This document shows positions 39,162 through 48,013 of a DNA stretch of 61,618 nt, in pieces. Each line of letters opens with the position of its first letter. Position 1 is the first letter of the stretch. The notes under the pieces were generated by a model that saw only the letters and a program-made list of their open reading frames with translations, had not been told where the DNA came from and did not search any database. The position numbers and the translations under genes were made by a program. Where the stretch lies: contig OMXR01000013.1 of the NCBI GenBank assembly GCA_900315045.1, positions 1-61,618 of the forward strand. The letters run 5' to 3'. Origin of the DNA: an uncultured Sutterella sp. (GTDB lineage: Bacteria > Pseudomonadota > Gammaproteobacteria > Burkholderiales > Burkholderiaceae_F).

Positions 39162-39959
39162 ATGAACACCAAGTACATTGCTGCGGCCGTTCTTGCCGCT
39201 TTCGCCGCAACCGCCGCCCAGGCTGAAGTCCAGAGCTTCAAGGTCAACGGACAGCTTGTCACCAAGGATCAGCAGGAGCGGATCATCCAGAATCTCGTGA
39301 GCCGCGGCCAGCCGCGCACTCCGCAGCTGGAGAGCCAGGTCCGCAACCGCCTCACCAGCGAGATCGTTCTGCAGCAGGAGGCCGAAAAGCTCAAGCTCAG
39401 CCGCCGTCAGGATGTCAAGCAGGCCATTGAAGCCGCCCGCAACGCCATCCTCACCAACGCCGCGGTGAGCGAGTTCATCAAGAAGAACCCCGTCTCTGAC
39501 GCCGATGTCAAGAGAACCTTTGAAAACGAAAAGGCTCGCTGGGGCTCGCAGGAAGTTTCCGTCCGCCACATTCTCGTCAAGGATGAGGAAAAGGCAAAGA
39601 GACTGCATGCACAGATCTCCAAGGGTGCCGACTTTGCAAAGCTTGCGCGCGAAAACACTCTGGATACCCAGGCCAACAAGAATGCCGGCGGCCTCATCGA
39701 CTGGACGAGCCCGCGGCTTTTCGAGCCCGCCTTTGCCGCCGGTTTCAAGAATCTCAAAAAGGGAGAGCTTGCTCCCGCCCCCGTCAAGACCTCTCTTGGC
39801 TGGCACATCATGAAGCTTGAAGACACCCGAGCCGCCACCCGGTACAACAACTACAAGGAATGGGAACCCGTTCTGCGGCGCGCCCTCGTTCAGCAGCGCG
39901 TTCAGGCCCACATTGACGATCTGATTAAAAAGGCCAAGATCCAGAACAACGTCAAGTAA
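39162..39959 (+). CDS. Periplasmic parvulin-type peptidyl-prolyl isomerase
   Basis: A 265-residue exported protein with a signal peptide ending near AAQA/EVQS, a helical SurA-like N-terminal part (LTSEIVLQQEAEKLKL), and a PpiC rotamase domain (VRHILVKDEEKAKRLHAQI to KTSLGWHIMKLED, residues about 140-235). It should assist folding of envelope proteins by cis-trans isomerisation at proline. It follows yciB by 76 bp, a pairing seen in other Burkholderiales, and a strong terminator follows. Confidence 0.92.
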   Translation: MNTKYIAAAVLAAFAATAAQAEVQSFKVNGQLVTKDQQERIIQNLVSRGQPRTPQLESQVRNRLTSEIVLQQEAEKLKLSRRQDVKQAIEAARNAILTNAAVSEFIKKNPVSDADVKRTFENEKARWGSQEVSVRHILVKDEEKAKRLHAQISKGADFAKLARENTLDTQANKNAGGLIDWTSPRLFEPAFAAGFKNLKKGELAPAPVKTSLGWHIMKLEDTRAATRYNNYKEWEPVLRRALVQQRVQAHIDDLIKKAKIQNNVK

Positions 39960-39986
39960 TCAATCGGCTCTGACCTCTTCCGCTAG

Positions 39987-40017
39987 GCCGGTCTGGCTCC
40001 TCAGACCGGCTTTTTTT
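39987..40017 (+). terminator. Terminator after the isomerase gene
   Basis: Perfect 9-bp arms gccggtctg and cagaccggc with a 6-nt loop, then seven T residues. Confidence 0.9.
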
Positions 40018-40066
40018 GTCTCCTTTTTGCAACGGTCTTCAACAAAAAAATAGCAATTCAATTGCG

Positions 40067-40085
40067 AATGAGAATGGTTATCATT
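40067..40085 (+). promoter_or_regulatory. Fur-like box upstream of the porin gene
   Basis: The 19-bp sequence aatgagaatggttatcatt is a 9-1-9 inverted repeat with 7 of 9 arm matches and strongly resembles the classical Fur (iron-uptake regulator) box. It lies about 70 bp upstream of the porin ATG in AT-rich promoter-like DNA. Repression by Fur-iron is predicted. Confidence 0.65.
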
Positions 40086-40155
40086 AGTGTCCCGCGCAAT
40101 TGGTTGCGAGAATCGCACCAAATCCATTTTTCTCAACACTTGCGAAAGGTTCACT

Positions 40156-41331
40156 ATGAAGACCACCTTTAAGATCGCCGCGGCTGCTGCCGCCGTTGCC
40201 ATGGCCATGGGCGCCAACGCCGCCAGCGTCACCCTGTACGGCTCCATCTCCACCGGCCTCGTGTACAAGCACACGCCCGCCATCCAGGGCGAAACCGGCG
40301 TAGAAGAAAAGAAGTCCAACAGCTTCAGCATGGAATCGGCCTGGTACGGCGACTCGATCTGGGGCCTGAAGGGCGAAGAGGAGCTCGGCAACGGCTGGAA
40401 GGTCGGCTTCGTCCTCGAAAACGAATATGGGTCCGATACCGGAAGAATGGCCGGCGCTGATGACAACAAGCTCTTTGACAGCCAGGCGTATCTGAGCATC
40501 GGCAACGACACCTTCAAGCTTGCTGCCGGCCGTGTGGGCGGTCTTGCAAGCGCCGGCGGCGACTTCGACCTCGTCGGCGGCTTTGATCCGCTTGAAGCCG
40601 CCTTTGGCGTCGGCGGCATGGGCGCTTTCTCCTCCCGAGACAAGATGGCCGACAACACCCTCGTTGCCGAAGTCACTCCGCTCGACGGCCTGAAGATCTC
40701 TGCGATGGCCTCCCTTGGTGATGATGGCGATGACAATGCCAAGTGGCACCGCCGCGGCCACTACTACGGCCTTGGCGCTCTGTATGAGAACGGTCCGTTC
40801 GCCATTGGCGCCGTCGTTGAAGCCCGCACACTCTCGAATGTGCAGCAGATCAATGACGAAACAGAAATCGACTACACAGGGAAAAAAACCGGCTACACCT
40901 ACACCCTGGGCACGTCCTGGGACTTTGACGTGATCAAGCCGATGTTCATGTACCAGCACACTCAGAACGGCAACCAGTGGCAGGATGGAAAGTTCAGCTA
41001 TGAGGAAGATGGGAATGAGTATCAGGCAACCTTCAAGGCTGACAGCTTCCTGCTCGGCTTTACGGCTCCGCTCGGCGAAGGCACCCTGATGGCTTCGGCC
41101 CAGTACCTCAAGATGAAGGCCGGCGAAGCCAAGCAAAAGGGCAATGCCATGATTTTCGGCGTCGCCTACAACTATGAGCTCAGCAAGCGCACCAGCCTGT
41201 ACTGCGGCGCCACCTATGCCAAGGGCAGCAAGGGTCTGTCCAAGAAGTACAACGAGAACAGCTACCACTCCGATATGCGGGCCGACTACAACGGCTACCA
41301 GTTCGGTGTCGGCCTGAATCACACGTTCTAA
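40156..41331 (+). CDS. Gram-negative outer-membrane porin (trimeric, 16-stranded type)
   Basis: A 391-residue protein with an alanine-rich signal peptide (cleavage near GANA/ASVTLYG). The mature start ASVTLYGSISTGLVY, the segment WGLKGEEELGNGWKVGFVLEN and the terminal phenylalanine (VGLNHTF), needed for outer-membrane insertion, are hallmarks of the neisserial/burkholderial porin family. Alternating beta-strand patterns run throughout. An aaagg site precedes the ATG. The Fur-like box upstream suggests iron control, unusual for a general porin, so a role in uptake during iron limitation is possible. Confidence 0.92.
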   Translation: MKTTFKIAAAAAAVAMAMGANAASVTLYGSISTGLVYKHTPAIQGETGVEEKKSNSFSMESAWYGDSIWGLKGEEELGNGWKVGFVLENEYGSDTGRMAGADDNKLFDSQAYLSIGNDTFKLAAGRVGGLASAGGDFDLVGGFDPLEAAFGVGGMGAFSSRDKMADNTLVAEVTPLDGLKISAMASLGDDGDDNAKWHRRGHYYGLGALYENGPFAIGAVVEARTLSNVQQINDETEIDYTGKKTGYTYTLGTSWDFDVIKPMFMYQHTQNGNQWQDGKFSYEEDGNEYQATFKADSFLLGFTAPLGEGTLMASAQYLKMKAGEAKQKGNAMIFGVAYNYELSKRTSLYCGATYAKGSKGLSKKYNENSYHSDMRADYNGYQFGVGLNHTF

Positions 41332-41377
41332 CCGCCAGAAGCGACTCACCCGCTGAGTCAGCCGCCTTCAGATGCAT

Positions 41378-41401
41378 CGCGCTCCGGGCAACCGGGGCGC
41401 G
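41378..41401 (+). terminator. Hairpin after the porin gene
   Basis: Arms cgcgctccgg and ccggggcgcg (one internal mismatch) with a 4-nt loop, followed by ATTTGTTT. Confidence 0.65.
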
Positions 41402-41452
41402 ATTTGTTTCGGCTAAACTTCTGCGCCTTGCTAGTTTTCCGCCGCGTTTGCC

Positions 41453-44400
41453 ATGGCCAAAGATTTTCCGATCCGAGTCCTCCCTGAATCCTTCAAGCTG
41501 CCAAAGCCCGGCGCCAAAGGCGTCCTGCAGGCTGCTCTGCCCGCAACGGACTCGCTTGCGCTCACCGAGCTGGCATCGCGTGCGAGCGGCAGCGGACAGC
41601 TCCTTGTCCTGATCTGCTCCGAGGCAAGCGCCATGCTGCGGCTTGCCGAGGAAATCTCCTGGCTCAACCCCGCCCTGAATGTCAGAGTCTTTCCCGACTG
41701 GGAAACGCTGCCCTACGACACGATGAGCCCGCATGAAGACCTTGTAAGCGAACGTCTGGAAACGCTCTGGCGCCTCACGATGCGGGAAACGCAGAAGGCT
41801 TCGGGCCAGGCGGTCGACATCCTGATCGCTTCGGCCGCAACGGCTTCGCAGCGCATCGCCCCGCCCTCTTTCATCGCGGCAAGCTCCTTTCTCTTTACCA
41901 AGGGGCAGAGAATCGCCTTTGACGAACTCAAGTCCAATCTCGTGATGGCCGGGTACGGCCACGTCGACCAGGTCATGGCGCCCGGCGAATTCTGCGTGCG
42001 CGGCAGCATCATCGATGTCTTTCCGATGGGCTCTTCGCAGCCCTTCCGCCTTGACCTTTTCGATGACGAACTCGACAACATCAGGCTGTTCGACCCAGAA
42101 ACTCAGCGCTCCGTGGGAGAAACCGATTCCATCCGGATTCTGTCCGGACATGAATTTCCCATGGACGAGCAGGCCCGGACGGCTTTCCGGGCGCGCTGGC
42201 GAGAGACCTTCAAGGGCGATCCGGCCAAGTGTCCCGCCTATGTCGACATCGGCAGCGGCATCGCCTCGGCTGGCATCGAGTATTACCTGCCGCTCTTTTT
42301 CGAGTCCACATCTACGCTTGTCGACTACATTCCGGAGAGCTCCGTCATCGTCACACATGGCGACGTGAATCAGGCAATTACTAGCTATTTAAAAGAAATT
42401 AACGACAGATACAGGTTTTTAAGCAAAGATATCGAACGCCCCGCCCTGCCACCCCAGGCCCTCACCCAGACTGCCGAGGAGTTCTTCGTCTCGATCGGGC
42501 GCTATGGACGCCTGACCGCAGAGCAATTGCCTGCAGCTTCATTTGACCTCGCCATCGACCGCAAGGCGCAGGATCCCGCCCACAAGCTCAAGGCGTACCT
42601 TGAGAGGGCCGCCTGCACCAAGAGCCGCGTGCTCATCACGGCAACGAGCCAGGGCAGGACGGCGCGCCTCGGAGAACTCCTTCGGGAGGACCAGATCGCG
42701 GTAAAGGATGTGGAGAGTTTTTCCGAGTTCCTCGCCTGTGCAGACCGTGTCTGCCTCGGCGTGAGTCCGCTCAGCCAGGGCGTGGAACTCTCTTCTCCAC
42801 CGCTTTGCATTCTGACGGAAACCGAGCTCTACGCCATCCATGCCACAAAGCGCAAGAGCCGCATCCGCGAATCGGCCGCCCGGATCGAATCAATGATCCG
42901 GGACATCAGCGAACTCAAGGTCGGAGACCCCGTTGTGCACGTCGAGCACGGCATCGGCCGCTATCAGGGCCTGCAGACGATGTCCACCGCCGAGGGGCAA
43001 TCCGAATTCGTTCGGATCGATTACGCGGCCGACGCAAAACTTTTCGTGCCCGTCTCGCAGCTTCACATGATCAGCCGCTACACGGGCACGGACGCCGAGC
43101 ATGCTCCGCTGCACAGCCTGGGACGGGGCGAATGGGAGCGCGCCAAGAAAAAGGCGGCCGCCAAAGTGCGCGACACCGCCGCCGAACTGCTGCACCTGTA
43201 CGCTCTTCGAGAATCCCGTCAGGGCTTTGCCTTTGCAGAAAAAATCCCGGAATACCAGGCCTTCTGCGAAGGATTTGAATTTGACGAAACCCCCGATCAG
43301 GCAACCGCGATCGCCGCAGTTCTGGCTGATATGCTCCGTCCACGGCCCATGGACCGGCTCGTGTGCGGAGACGTCGGTTTCGGCAAGACCGAGGTGGCCC
43401 TCAGGGCCGCTTTCGTCGCCGTCATGAACGGCAGGCAGGTTGCCGTTCTCTGCCCGACGACGCTGCTTGCCGAGCAGCATGCGCAGACGTTCCGGGACCG
43501 CTTCGCGGCCTGGCCCGTCACGGTTGCCGAACTCTCGCGCTTCCGCTCCGGAAAGGAAACCAATGCCGCAATTGCCGGCATCAAGGCGGGCTCCGTGGAC
43601 ATTGTCATCGGCACGCACAAGCTGCTGTCGGAAAAAATTGAATTCGCCCGTCTCGGACTCGTCGTCATCGACGAGGAGCACCGCTTCGGCGTGCGCCAGA
43701 AGGAACGGCTGAAGTCGCTGCGGGCGGAAGTCGACGTGCTCACGCTCACGGCCACTCCGATTCCCAGAACGCTCGCGATGAGTCTGGAAGGAATCCGCGA
43801 CTTCTCCGTGATTGCGACGGCGCCCGAAAAACGGCTTGCGATCAAGACATTCGTCCGCAGGGAGTCCGATGAACTCATCCGGGAGGCCGTCATCCGAGAA
43901 CTCAAGCGCGGCGGCCAGGTCTATTTTCTGCACAACGAAGTGGAAACCATCAACAACCGGCTCGACCGGCTTGAGAAGCTTCTGCCCGAAGCGCGCATCG
44001 GCATCGCCCACGGCCAGATGGCAGAGCGCGACCTTGAGCGCGTCATGCGGGACTTCTATCAGCAGCGCTACAACGTGCTGCTTTGCACGACCATCATTGA
44101 AACCGGCATCGACAACCCGAACGCCAACACCATCATCATGCACCGTGCCGACAAGTTCGGCCTGGCGCAGCTCCATCAGCTGCGCGGCCGCGTCGGGCGA
44201 AGCCACCACCAGGCCTACGCGTACCTGCTCACCCCGGGAGACGAAGCCATCACCAAGAACGCCCAGAAGCGCCTTGATGCCATCCAGAACCTCGAGGACC
44301 TGGGAAGCGGTTTCTACCTCGCGATGCATGACCTTGAGATCCGAGGCGCGGGCGAAGTGCTCGGAGACGAGCAAAGCGGCGAAATGCAGCAGGTCGGCTT

Positions 44401-44923
44401 TGACCTGTACAGCCAGATGCTCAAGACCGCCGTTGACTCTCTGAAAAAGGGCGAGGAGCCGAACTTCGAGCATCCCTTCGCCTCCATGTCTGAAATCAAT
44501 CTGCACATGCCCGCCCTGCTTCCCGAGGACTTCGTCCCCGATGTCGGCAGCCGTCTGAGCATCTACAAGAAACTGGCGGCAACCGATGACATCGTCGCCC
44601 TGGAGCATGTGATCGACGACATCAACGACCGGTTTGGAAAACTGCCCGAGCCCGCGCGCGCCCTCATTGCAACCCACAGGCTGCGCCTCGTGTGCCGGGA
44701 TCTGGGCATCAAGCGCATCGACGCGGCCGACAGCGCCATTGTCTTCATCTTCAACCCAAAGCCGAAATTCGAGCCGATCAATCTCATCAAGCTGCTGCAA
44801 ACCCGGCGCGACCTGCGGATGATGGGGCCTGAGAAGATGCGCCTTACCGTTTCAAGCGCTGATCTTGACTCGCGCGTGCGCGCCATCAGAACAATTACCA
44901 ATGCCTTGGGCGGCGCCAGATAG
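41453..44923 (+). CDS. mfd: Transcription-repair coupling factor
   Basis: A 1156-residue ATP-dependent translocase that removes RNA polymerase stalled at DNA damage and recruits UvrA. The N-terminal UvrB-like module is followed by the RNA-polymerase-interaction domain (VGDPVVHVEHGIGRYQGL), then superfamily 2 helicase motifs I (CGDVGFGKTEVALRAA), II (DEEH in IDEEHRFGV), III (LTATPIPRTL) and VI (QLRGRVGRSHHQAYAYLL), and the C-terminal TRCF domain. Length matches E. coli. A short stretch around 42370-42432 is AT-rich with TTA, AGA and AGG codons, unlike the rest of the gene. Confidence 0.97.
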   Translation: MAKDFPIRVLPESFKLPKPGAKGVLQAALPATDSLALTELASRASGSGQLLVLICSEASAMLRLAEEISWLNPALNVRVFPDWETLPYDTMSPHEDLVSERLETLWRLTMRETQKASGQAVDILIASAATASQRIAPPSFIAASSFLFTKGQRIAFDELKSNLVMAGYGHVDQVMAPGEFCVRGSIIDVFPMGSSQPFRLDLFDDELDNIRLFDPETQRSVGETDSIRILSGHEFPMDEQARTAFRARWRETFKGDPAKCPAYVDIGSGIASAGIEYYLPLFFESTSTLVDYIPESSVIVTHGDVNQAITSYLKEINDRYRFLSKDIERPALPPQALTQTAEEFFVSIGRYGRLTAEQLPAASFDLAIDRKAQDPAHKLKAYLERAACTKSRVLITATSQGRTARLGELLREDQIAVKDVESFSEFLACADRVCLGVSPLSQGVELSSPPLCILTETELYAIHATKRKSRIRESAARIESMIRDISELKVGDPVVHVEHGIGRYQGLQTMSTAEGQSEFVRIDYAADAKLFVPVSQLHMISRYTGTDAEHAPLHSLGRGEWERAKKKAAAKVRDTAAELLHLYALRESRQGFAFAEKIPEYQAFCEGFEFDETPDQATAIAAVLADMLRPRPMDRLVCGDVGFGKTEVALRAAFVAVMNGRQVAVLCPTTLLAEQHAQTFRDRFAAWPVTVAELSRFRSGKETNAAIAGIKAGSVDIVIGTHKLLSEKIEFARLGLVVIDEEHRFGVRQKERLKSLRAEVDVLTLTATPIPRTLAMSLEGIRDFSVIATAPEKRLAIKTFVRRESDELIREAVIRELKRGGQVYFLHNEVETINNRLDRLEKLLPEARIGIAHGQMAERDLERVMRDFYQQRYNVLLCTTIIETGIDNPNANTIIMHRADKFGLAQLHQLRGRVGRSHHQAYAYLLTPGDEAITKNAQKRLDAIQNLEDLGSGFYLAMHDLEIRGAGEVLGDEQSGEMQQVGFDLYSQMLKTAVDSLKKGEEPNFEHPFASMSEINLHMPALLPEDFVPDVGSRLSIYKKLAATDDIVALEHVIDDINDRFGKLPEPARALIATHRLRLVCRDLGIKRIDAADSAIVFIFNPKPKFEPINLIKLLQTRRDLRMMGPEKMRLTVSSADLDSRVRAIRTITNALGGAR

Positions 44924-44964
44924 GCATCCGAGTCTCGCTCGATTTATGACTATTTGGCTATAAA

Positions 44965-45026
44965 AAACACGCTCTATGTTCGATTTTTGTGCAAAATTAC
45001 ACACAATCCTGACATAGAGTGTGTTT
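44965..45026. repeat. 62-bp imperfect palindrome between mfd and serB
   Basis: Outer 15-bp arms aaacacgctctatgt and acatagagtgtgttt differ at one position, and the inner sequence keeps a weaker symmetry, about 23 of 31 positions overall. The area is AT-rich compared with its flanks and has no T-tract like a terminator. It could be a MITE remnant, a protein-binding site or a structured RNA. Confidence 0.7.
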
Positions 45027-45116
45027 ATGCAACTGAAGCGGATGACTCTCCGAACACTACGCGTATAGTTCAAGCCTTGGTTTGCGCCTCACTCCTTCTC
45101 TCGCTTCAGTTTTCCC

Positions 45117-46025
45117 ATGCCTCTCGACATCATCCTTCAGGCTCAGGACTTTACGTCCGAAACCCGCGCCCGCATCATTCAGACAGCTGCAGGCATCCTT
45201 GGATCCGCACCCGCCGTATACAGCCCGACCTGCCAGCTCTTTGAAAACATTTCCCTTGAGCGCAACGACCCGAAACTTTTAGAGCTCTCGGGGCTGTGCC
45301 GCGCCAGCGGCATTGATGCGGCCTTCGTTCCCGCCGGCATGAAGCTCACCGACTTCAAGGCGTTTTTCTTTGACATGGACTCGACCTTCGTGCGCTCTGA
45401 AACGCTTGACGAAATGGCCGCCATCGAGGGACTGGGAAAGGAGTGCGCCGCCATCACGCAGGCCGCCATGGACGGCACGCTCAAGGACTACGCTGCAAGC
45501 CTCAGAGCCCGCGTCAAGCTTCTTGAAGGCCGCAGCACGCGAAGCATCGAGATGGTGTGGGCGAACATGCGCCTTTTTGAAGGACTCGAAACGCTTGTCC
45601 GGCACGTCCTTTCCAGGGGATTGCGCGTGTACATCGTCAGCTCCGGCTTTACGATTTTCACCGAACGCATTGCCGCAAGGTACGGGCTCACGGGAACCTG
45701 CTCGAATGTCATCGGCATTGACGGCGATACGTTTACCGGCAGCGTGTCCGGCCCGGCGTTTGCCCCCTTCAACGGAAGAATTCTCGATGCCGGCGGAAAA
45801 CTCGAATTCGTCACCTCGACCATGGCCCGGCTGGGAGGCAGCCCCAAGGAGTGCGTCTGCTTTGGCGACGGAAGCAATGATGTGAAGATGCTCTCGGCGG
45901 CAGGACTCGCAATCGGCAATCATCCCAAAGCCGTGCTGCTGCCGCACTGCGATCTTGCTCTGCAGTTCATGACATACGAATCCGTGCTCAATCTCTTTGC
46001 CGACGTGCGTGCGCAAAGGAGTTAG
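45117..46025 (+). CDS. serB: Phosphoserine phosphatase
   Basis: A 302-residue HAD-superfamily enzyme catalysing the last step of serine synthesis. The nucleophile motif FFDMDSTFVRSE is near residue 87, motif II in YIVSSGFTIF, and motif IV in CFGDGSNDVKML. An N-terminal extension of about 80 residues resembles the regulatory part of other SerB proteins. dnaQ-like gene follows by 5 bp, so they are probably co-transcribed. Confidence 0.94.
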   Translation: MPLDIILQAQDFTSETRARIIQTAAGILGSAPAVYSPTCQLFENISLERNDPKLLELSGLCRASGIDAAFVPAGMKLTDFKAFFFDMDSTFVRSETLDEMAAIEGLGKECAAITQAAMDGTLKDYAASLRARVKLLEGRSTRSIEMVWANMRLFEGLETLVRHVLSRGLRVYIVSSGFTIFTERIAARYGLTGTCSNVIGIDGDTFTGSVSGPAFAPFNGRILDAGGKLEFVTSTMARLGGSPKECVCFGDGSNDVKMLSAAGLAIGNHPKAVLLPHCDLALQFMTYESVLNLFADVRAQRS

Positions 46026-46030
46026 CGGCG

Positions 46031-46582
46031 ATGTCCAGAATCATCTGCTTTGATACGGAAACCACCGGACTCAGCTGGAGGCACGGAGACCGTGTTGTCG
46101 AAATCGGCGCCGTCGAACTGGATGGGAACCTGCAGATCGTCTCCAGGTTCCAGACCTATCTCAACCCGGAACGGCGGTGCTCTCCCTCAGCAACAGCCGT
46201 TCACGGACTGACGGACGCCTTTCTGGCGACAAAACCGAAATTTTCCGAAGTGGCCGATGAGTTTCTGGAGTTCGTTCGCGGAGCAACGCTCGTCGCCCAC
46301 AACGCCCCCTTCGATACGGGCTTCATCAACTGCGAGCTCAGCAGGCTGAGCCTGCCGGATCTCTCGCAGAACGGCTGCGAAATCTTTGACACGCTCAGGC
46401 TCGCTCGCCGCCTTTATCCGAATGCCCATCGGGGGCTGAACGACCTGTGCATCCGGTTCGGCATCGACATCACGGGCCGCGCGCTGCACGGCGCCCTGCT
46501 TGACAGCGAGCTGCTTGCCTGCGTGTATCCCAGACTTTTGCAGGAACAGCGCGAACAGGCTCTGCGCTCGGAAATCCCCTGA
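46031..46582 (+). CDS. DnaQ-family 3'-5' exonuclease
   Basis: A 183-residue DEDDh exonuclease with motifs Exo I (CFDTETTGLS), Exo II (LVAHNAPFDTGFI) and Exo III (HGALLDSELLA). It resembles the proofreading epsilon subunit of DNA polymerase III, but is shorter than the usual 230-245 residues and lacks the C-terminal tail that binds the alpha subunit. It may be a compact epsilon or a separate exonuclease. It ends one base before the convergent UDG gene. Confidence 0.87.
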   Translation: MSRIICFDTETTGLSWRHGDRVVEIGAVELDGNLQIVSRFQTYLNPERRCSPSATAVHGLTDAFLATKPKFSEVADEFLEFVRGATLVAHNAPFDTGFINCELSRLSLPDLSQNGCEIFDTLRLARRLYPNAHRGLNDLCIRFGIDITGRALHGALLDSELLACVYPRLLQEQREQALRSEIP

Positions 46583-47518
46583 TCAAGCTCCGCCTGCAAG
46601 GAGGCTTTTCGCCAGCAGCAGGTCGTGCCAGCTCTTTTCCTTGGCGACGGGATTGCGCAGCAGATAGGACGGATGGTACGTCACCACGGTCGGAACCGTT
46701 TTGCCAAAGAGCGTGCACTCATGGTGTTTTTCCCTGAGCGCCTCAATGGAGCGGATATTCGATTCGGCCAGGAGCGCATTCACGGCATGCCTGCCCATGA
46801 GGATCAGCACCTTGGGCTCGAGCAGCTCAAGCTGCCGCATGAGAAACGCGCGGCACGCCTGCGCCTCCTCGGGACGGGGATCGCGATTGAAAGGCGGGCG
46901 GCATTTGAGCACGTTGATGATCGCCACGTCCCTGCCCCGCTGCAGGCTGACGGCAGCAAGGATGTTGTCAAGGAGCTGGCCGCTCTTGCCGACAAACGGA
47001 TACCCCTGAAGGTCTTCGTCACGGCCGGGCGCCTCGCCCACGATCACGATCGGGCAGCCGGGCTTTCCGGCAGCAAGAACGGTATTGGTCCGGCTCTCGG
47101 CCATCTGGCAGGCATGGCAACGATCGGCAAGCCCCTTCAATTCATCCCAGCCGGCGCTTGCAACAGCGGCGGCAATCCCCGGATCTACACGAATTTCAAT
47201 CGGCGCTGCGGCTGCATCACCGAACCGAGAGGACTGAGCGGCTGCCGCAGGGCTGCGCGGCATGACTCTTCCGGGAATCGCCGCAGGAGCGGGACTCCTT
47301 GCCTCAGGCTGCCGCGGAGCGGAGACTCGCGCCGCGGGGACCGGATGGACGGAAGGCGACTGCCGCGGCACCTGAACTCGTGCCGCCGGTGCTGGCGCCC
47401 GTGCCGGCTGGGCAGCGGGCTTTTTGGGGAGCAGCGGATCCTCGGCCGAGCGCAGTATCCACTGCGGGCCGATTCCCATTGCATCCCAGATTTGGCTTTG
47501 CTCCCTGCTAAGCGGCAT
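46583..47518 (-). CDS. Family 4 uracil-DNA glycosylase (iron-sulfur type)
   Basis: A 311-residue DNA-repair enzyme removing uracil from DNA. The Pro/Ala/Arg-rich first 110 residues look disordered. The catalytic domain has VGEAPGRDEDLQGYPFVGKS, NVLKCRPPFNRDP and VVTYHPSYLLR. Four cysteines able to hold a 4Fe-4S cluster are visible: two in CHAC, one in KCRPP and one in AQACRAF. It is the third gene of a tsaB-rimI-udg run, a known betaproteobacterial arrangement. Confidence 0.92.
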   Translation of the reverse strand: MPLSREQSQIWDAMGIGPQWILRSAEDPLLPKKPAAQPARAPAPAARVQVPRQSPSVHPVPAARVSAPRQPEARSPAPAAIPGRVMPRSPAAAAQSSRFGDAAAAPIEIRVDPGIAAAVASAGWDELKGLADRCHACQMAESRTNTVLAAGKPGCPIVIVGEAPGRDEDLQGYPFVGKSGQLLDNILAAVSLQRGRDVAIINVLKCRPPFNRDPRPEEAQACRAFLMRQLELLEPKVLILMGRHAVNALLAESNIRSIEALREKHHECTLFGKTVPTVVTYHPSYLLRNPVAKEKSWHDLLLAKSLLAGGA

Positions 47519-47550
47519 GCCTGATCCTGTTCCTGAAAACTGTCCGGGGA

Positions 47551-48003
47551 TTATAGATGGGCCGTCATCAGCACCGCATTCTCCCGGCCCGATTCGGTGC
47601 GGTAGTAATTGCGGCGGATTCCGTCTTGGGCAAACCCGTGCTTCGCATACATGCCTCTGGCGCGCGCATTGCCTTCGCGCACCTCAAGACGCATCAGCAC
47701 CGCGCAGCCCGAAGCGGCATCCCGCATCGTCCATTCGAGAAGCCTCTTGCCAAAGCCTCTGCCCTGAAAAGGCGGATCAATGGCAATCTCAAGCAGTTCG
47801 CACTCGTCAAGGACATGGCTGACAACGCTGTAGCCAACGATCACGCCATCAGACTCGGCCACCGTGCAGCGATAGCCGCTTGCAAGCGCATCCTGAAAAT
47901 TGCCGAGCGTCCAGCCGAAGGGCTCCGCCCTGCGCGCGAGCCGGGCGACGGATTCCAGATCCGCAGCCTGCATGGTCCGAAAGGACAGTGGGTCCTGCGC
48001 CAT
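47551..48003 (-). CDS. rimI: Ribosomal protein S18-alanine N-acetyltransferase
   Basis: A 150-residue GNAT-fold enzyme that acetylates the N-terminus of S18. The acetyl-CoA loop appears as IDPPFQGRGFGKRLLEW, with MRLEVREGNARARGMYAKHGF following, both family hallmarks. The ATG at 48003 has a taggag site 8 bases upstream. It starts 11 bp after the tsaB stop. Confidence 0.92.
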   Translation of the reverse strand: MAQDPLSFRTMQAADLESVARLARRAEPFGWTLGNFQDALASGYRCTVAESDGVIVGYSVVSHVLDECELLEIAIDPPFQGRGFGKRLLEWTMRDAASGCAVLMRLEVREGNARARGMYAKHGFAQDGIRRNYYRTESGRENAVLMTAHL

Positions 48004-48013
48004 CCCGGAACTC

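Noticed and set aside
42890..44800. 636-codon minus-strand frame opposite mfd
   Set aside because: No recognisable domain; the + strand carries all helicase motifs.
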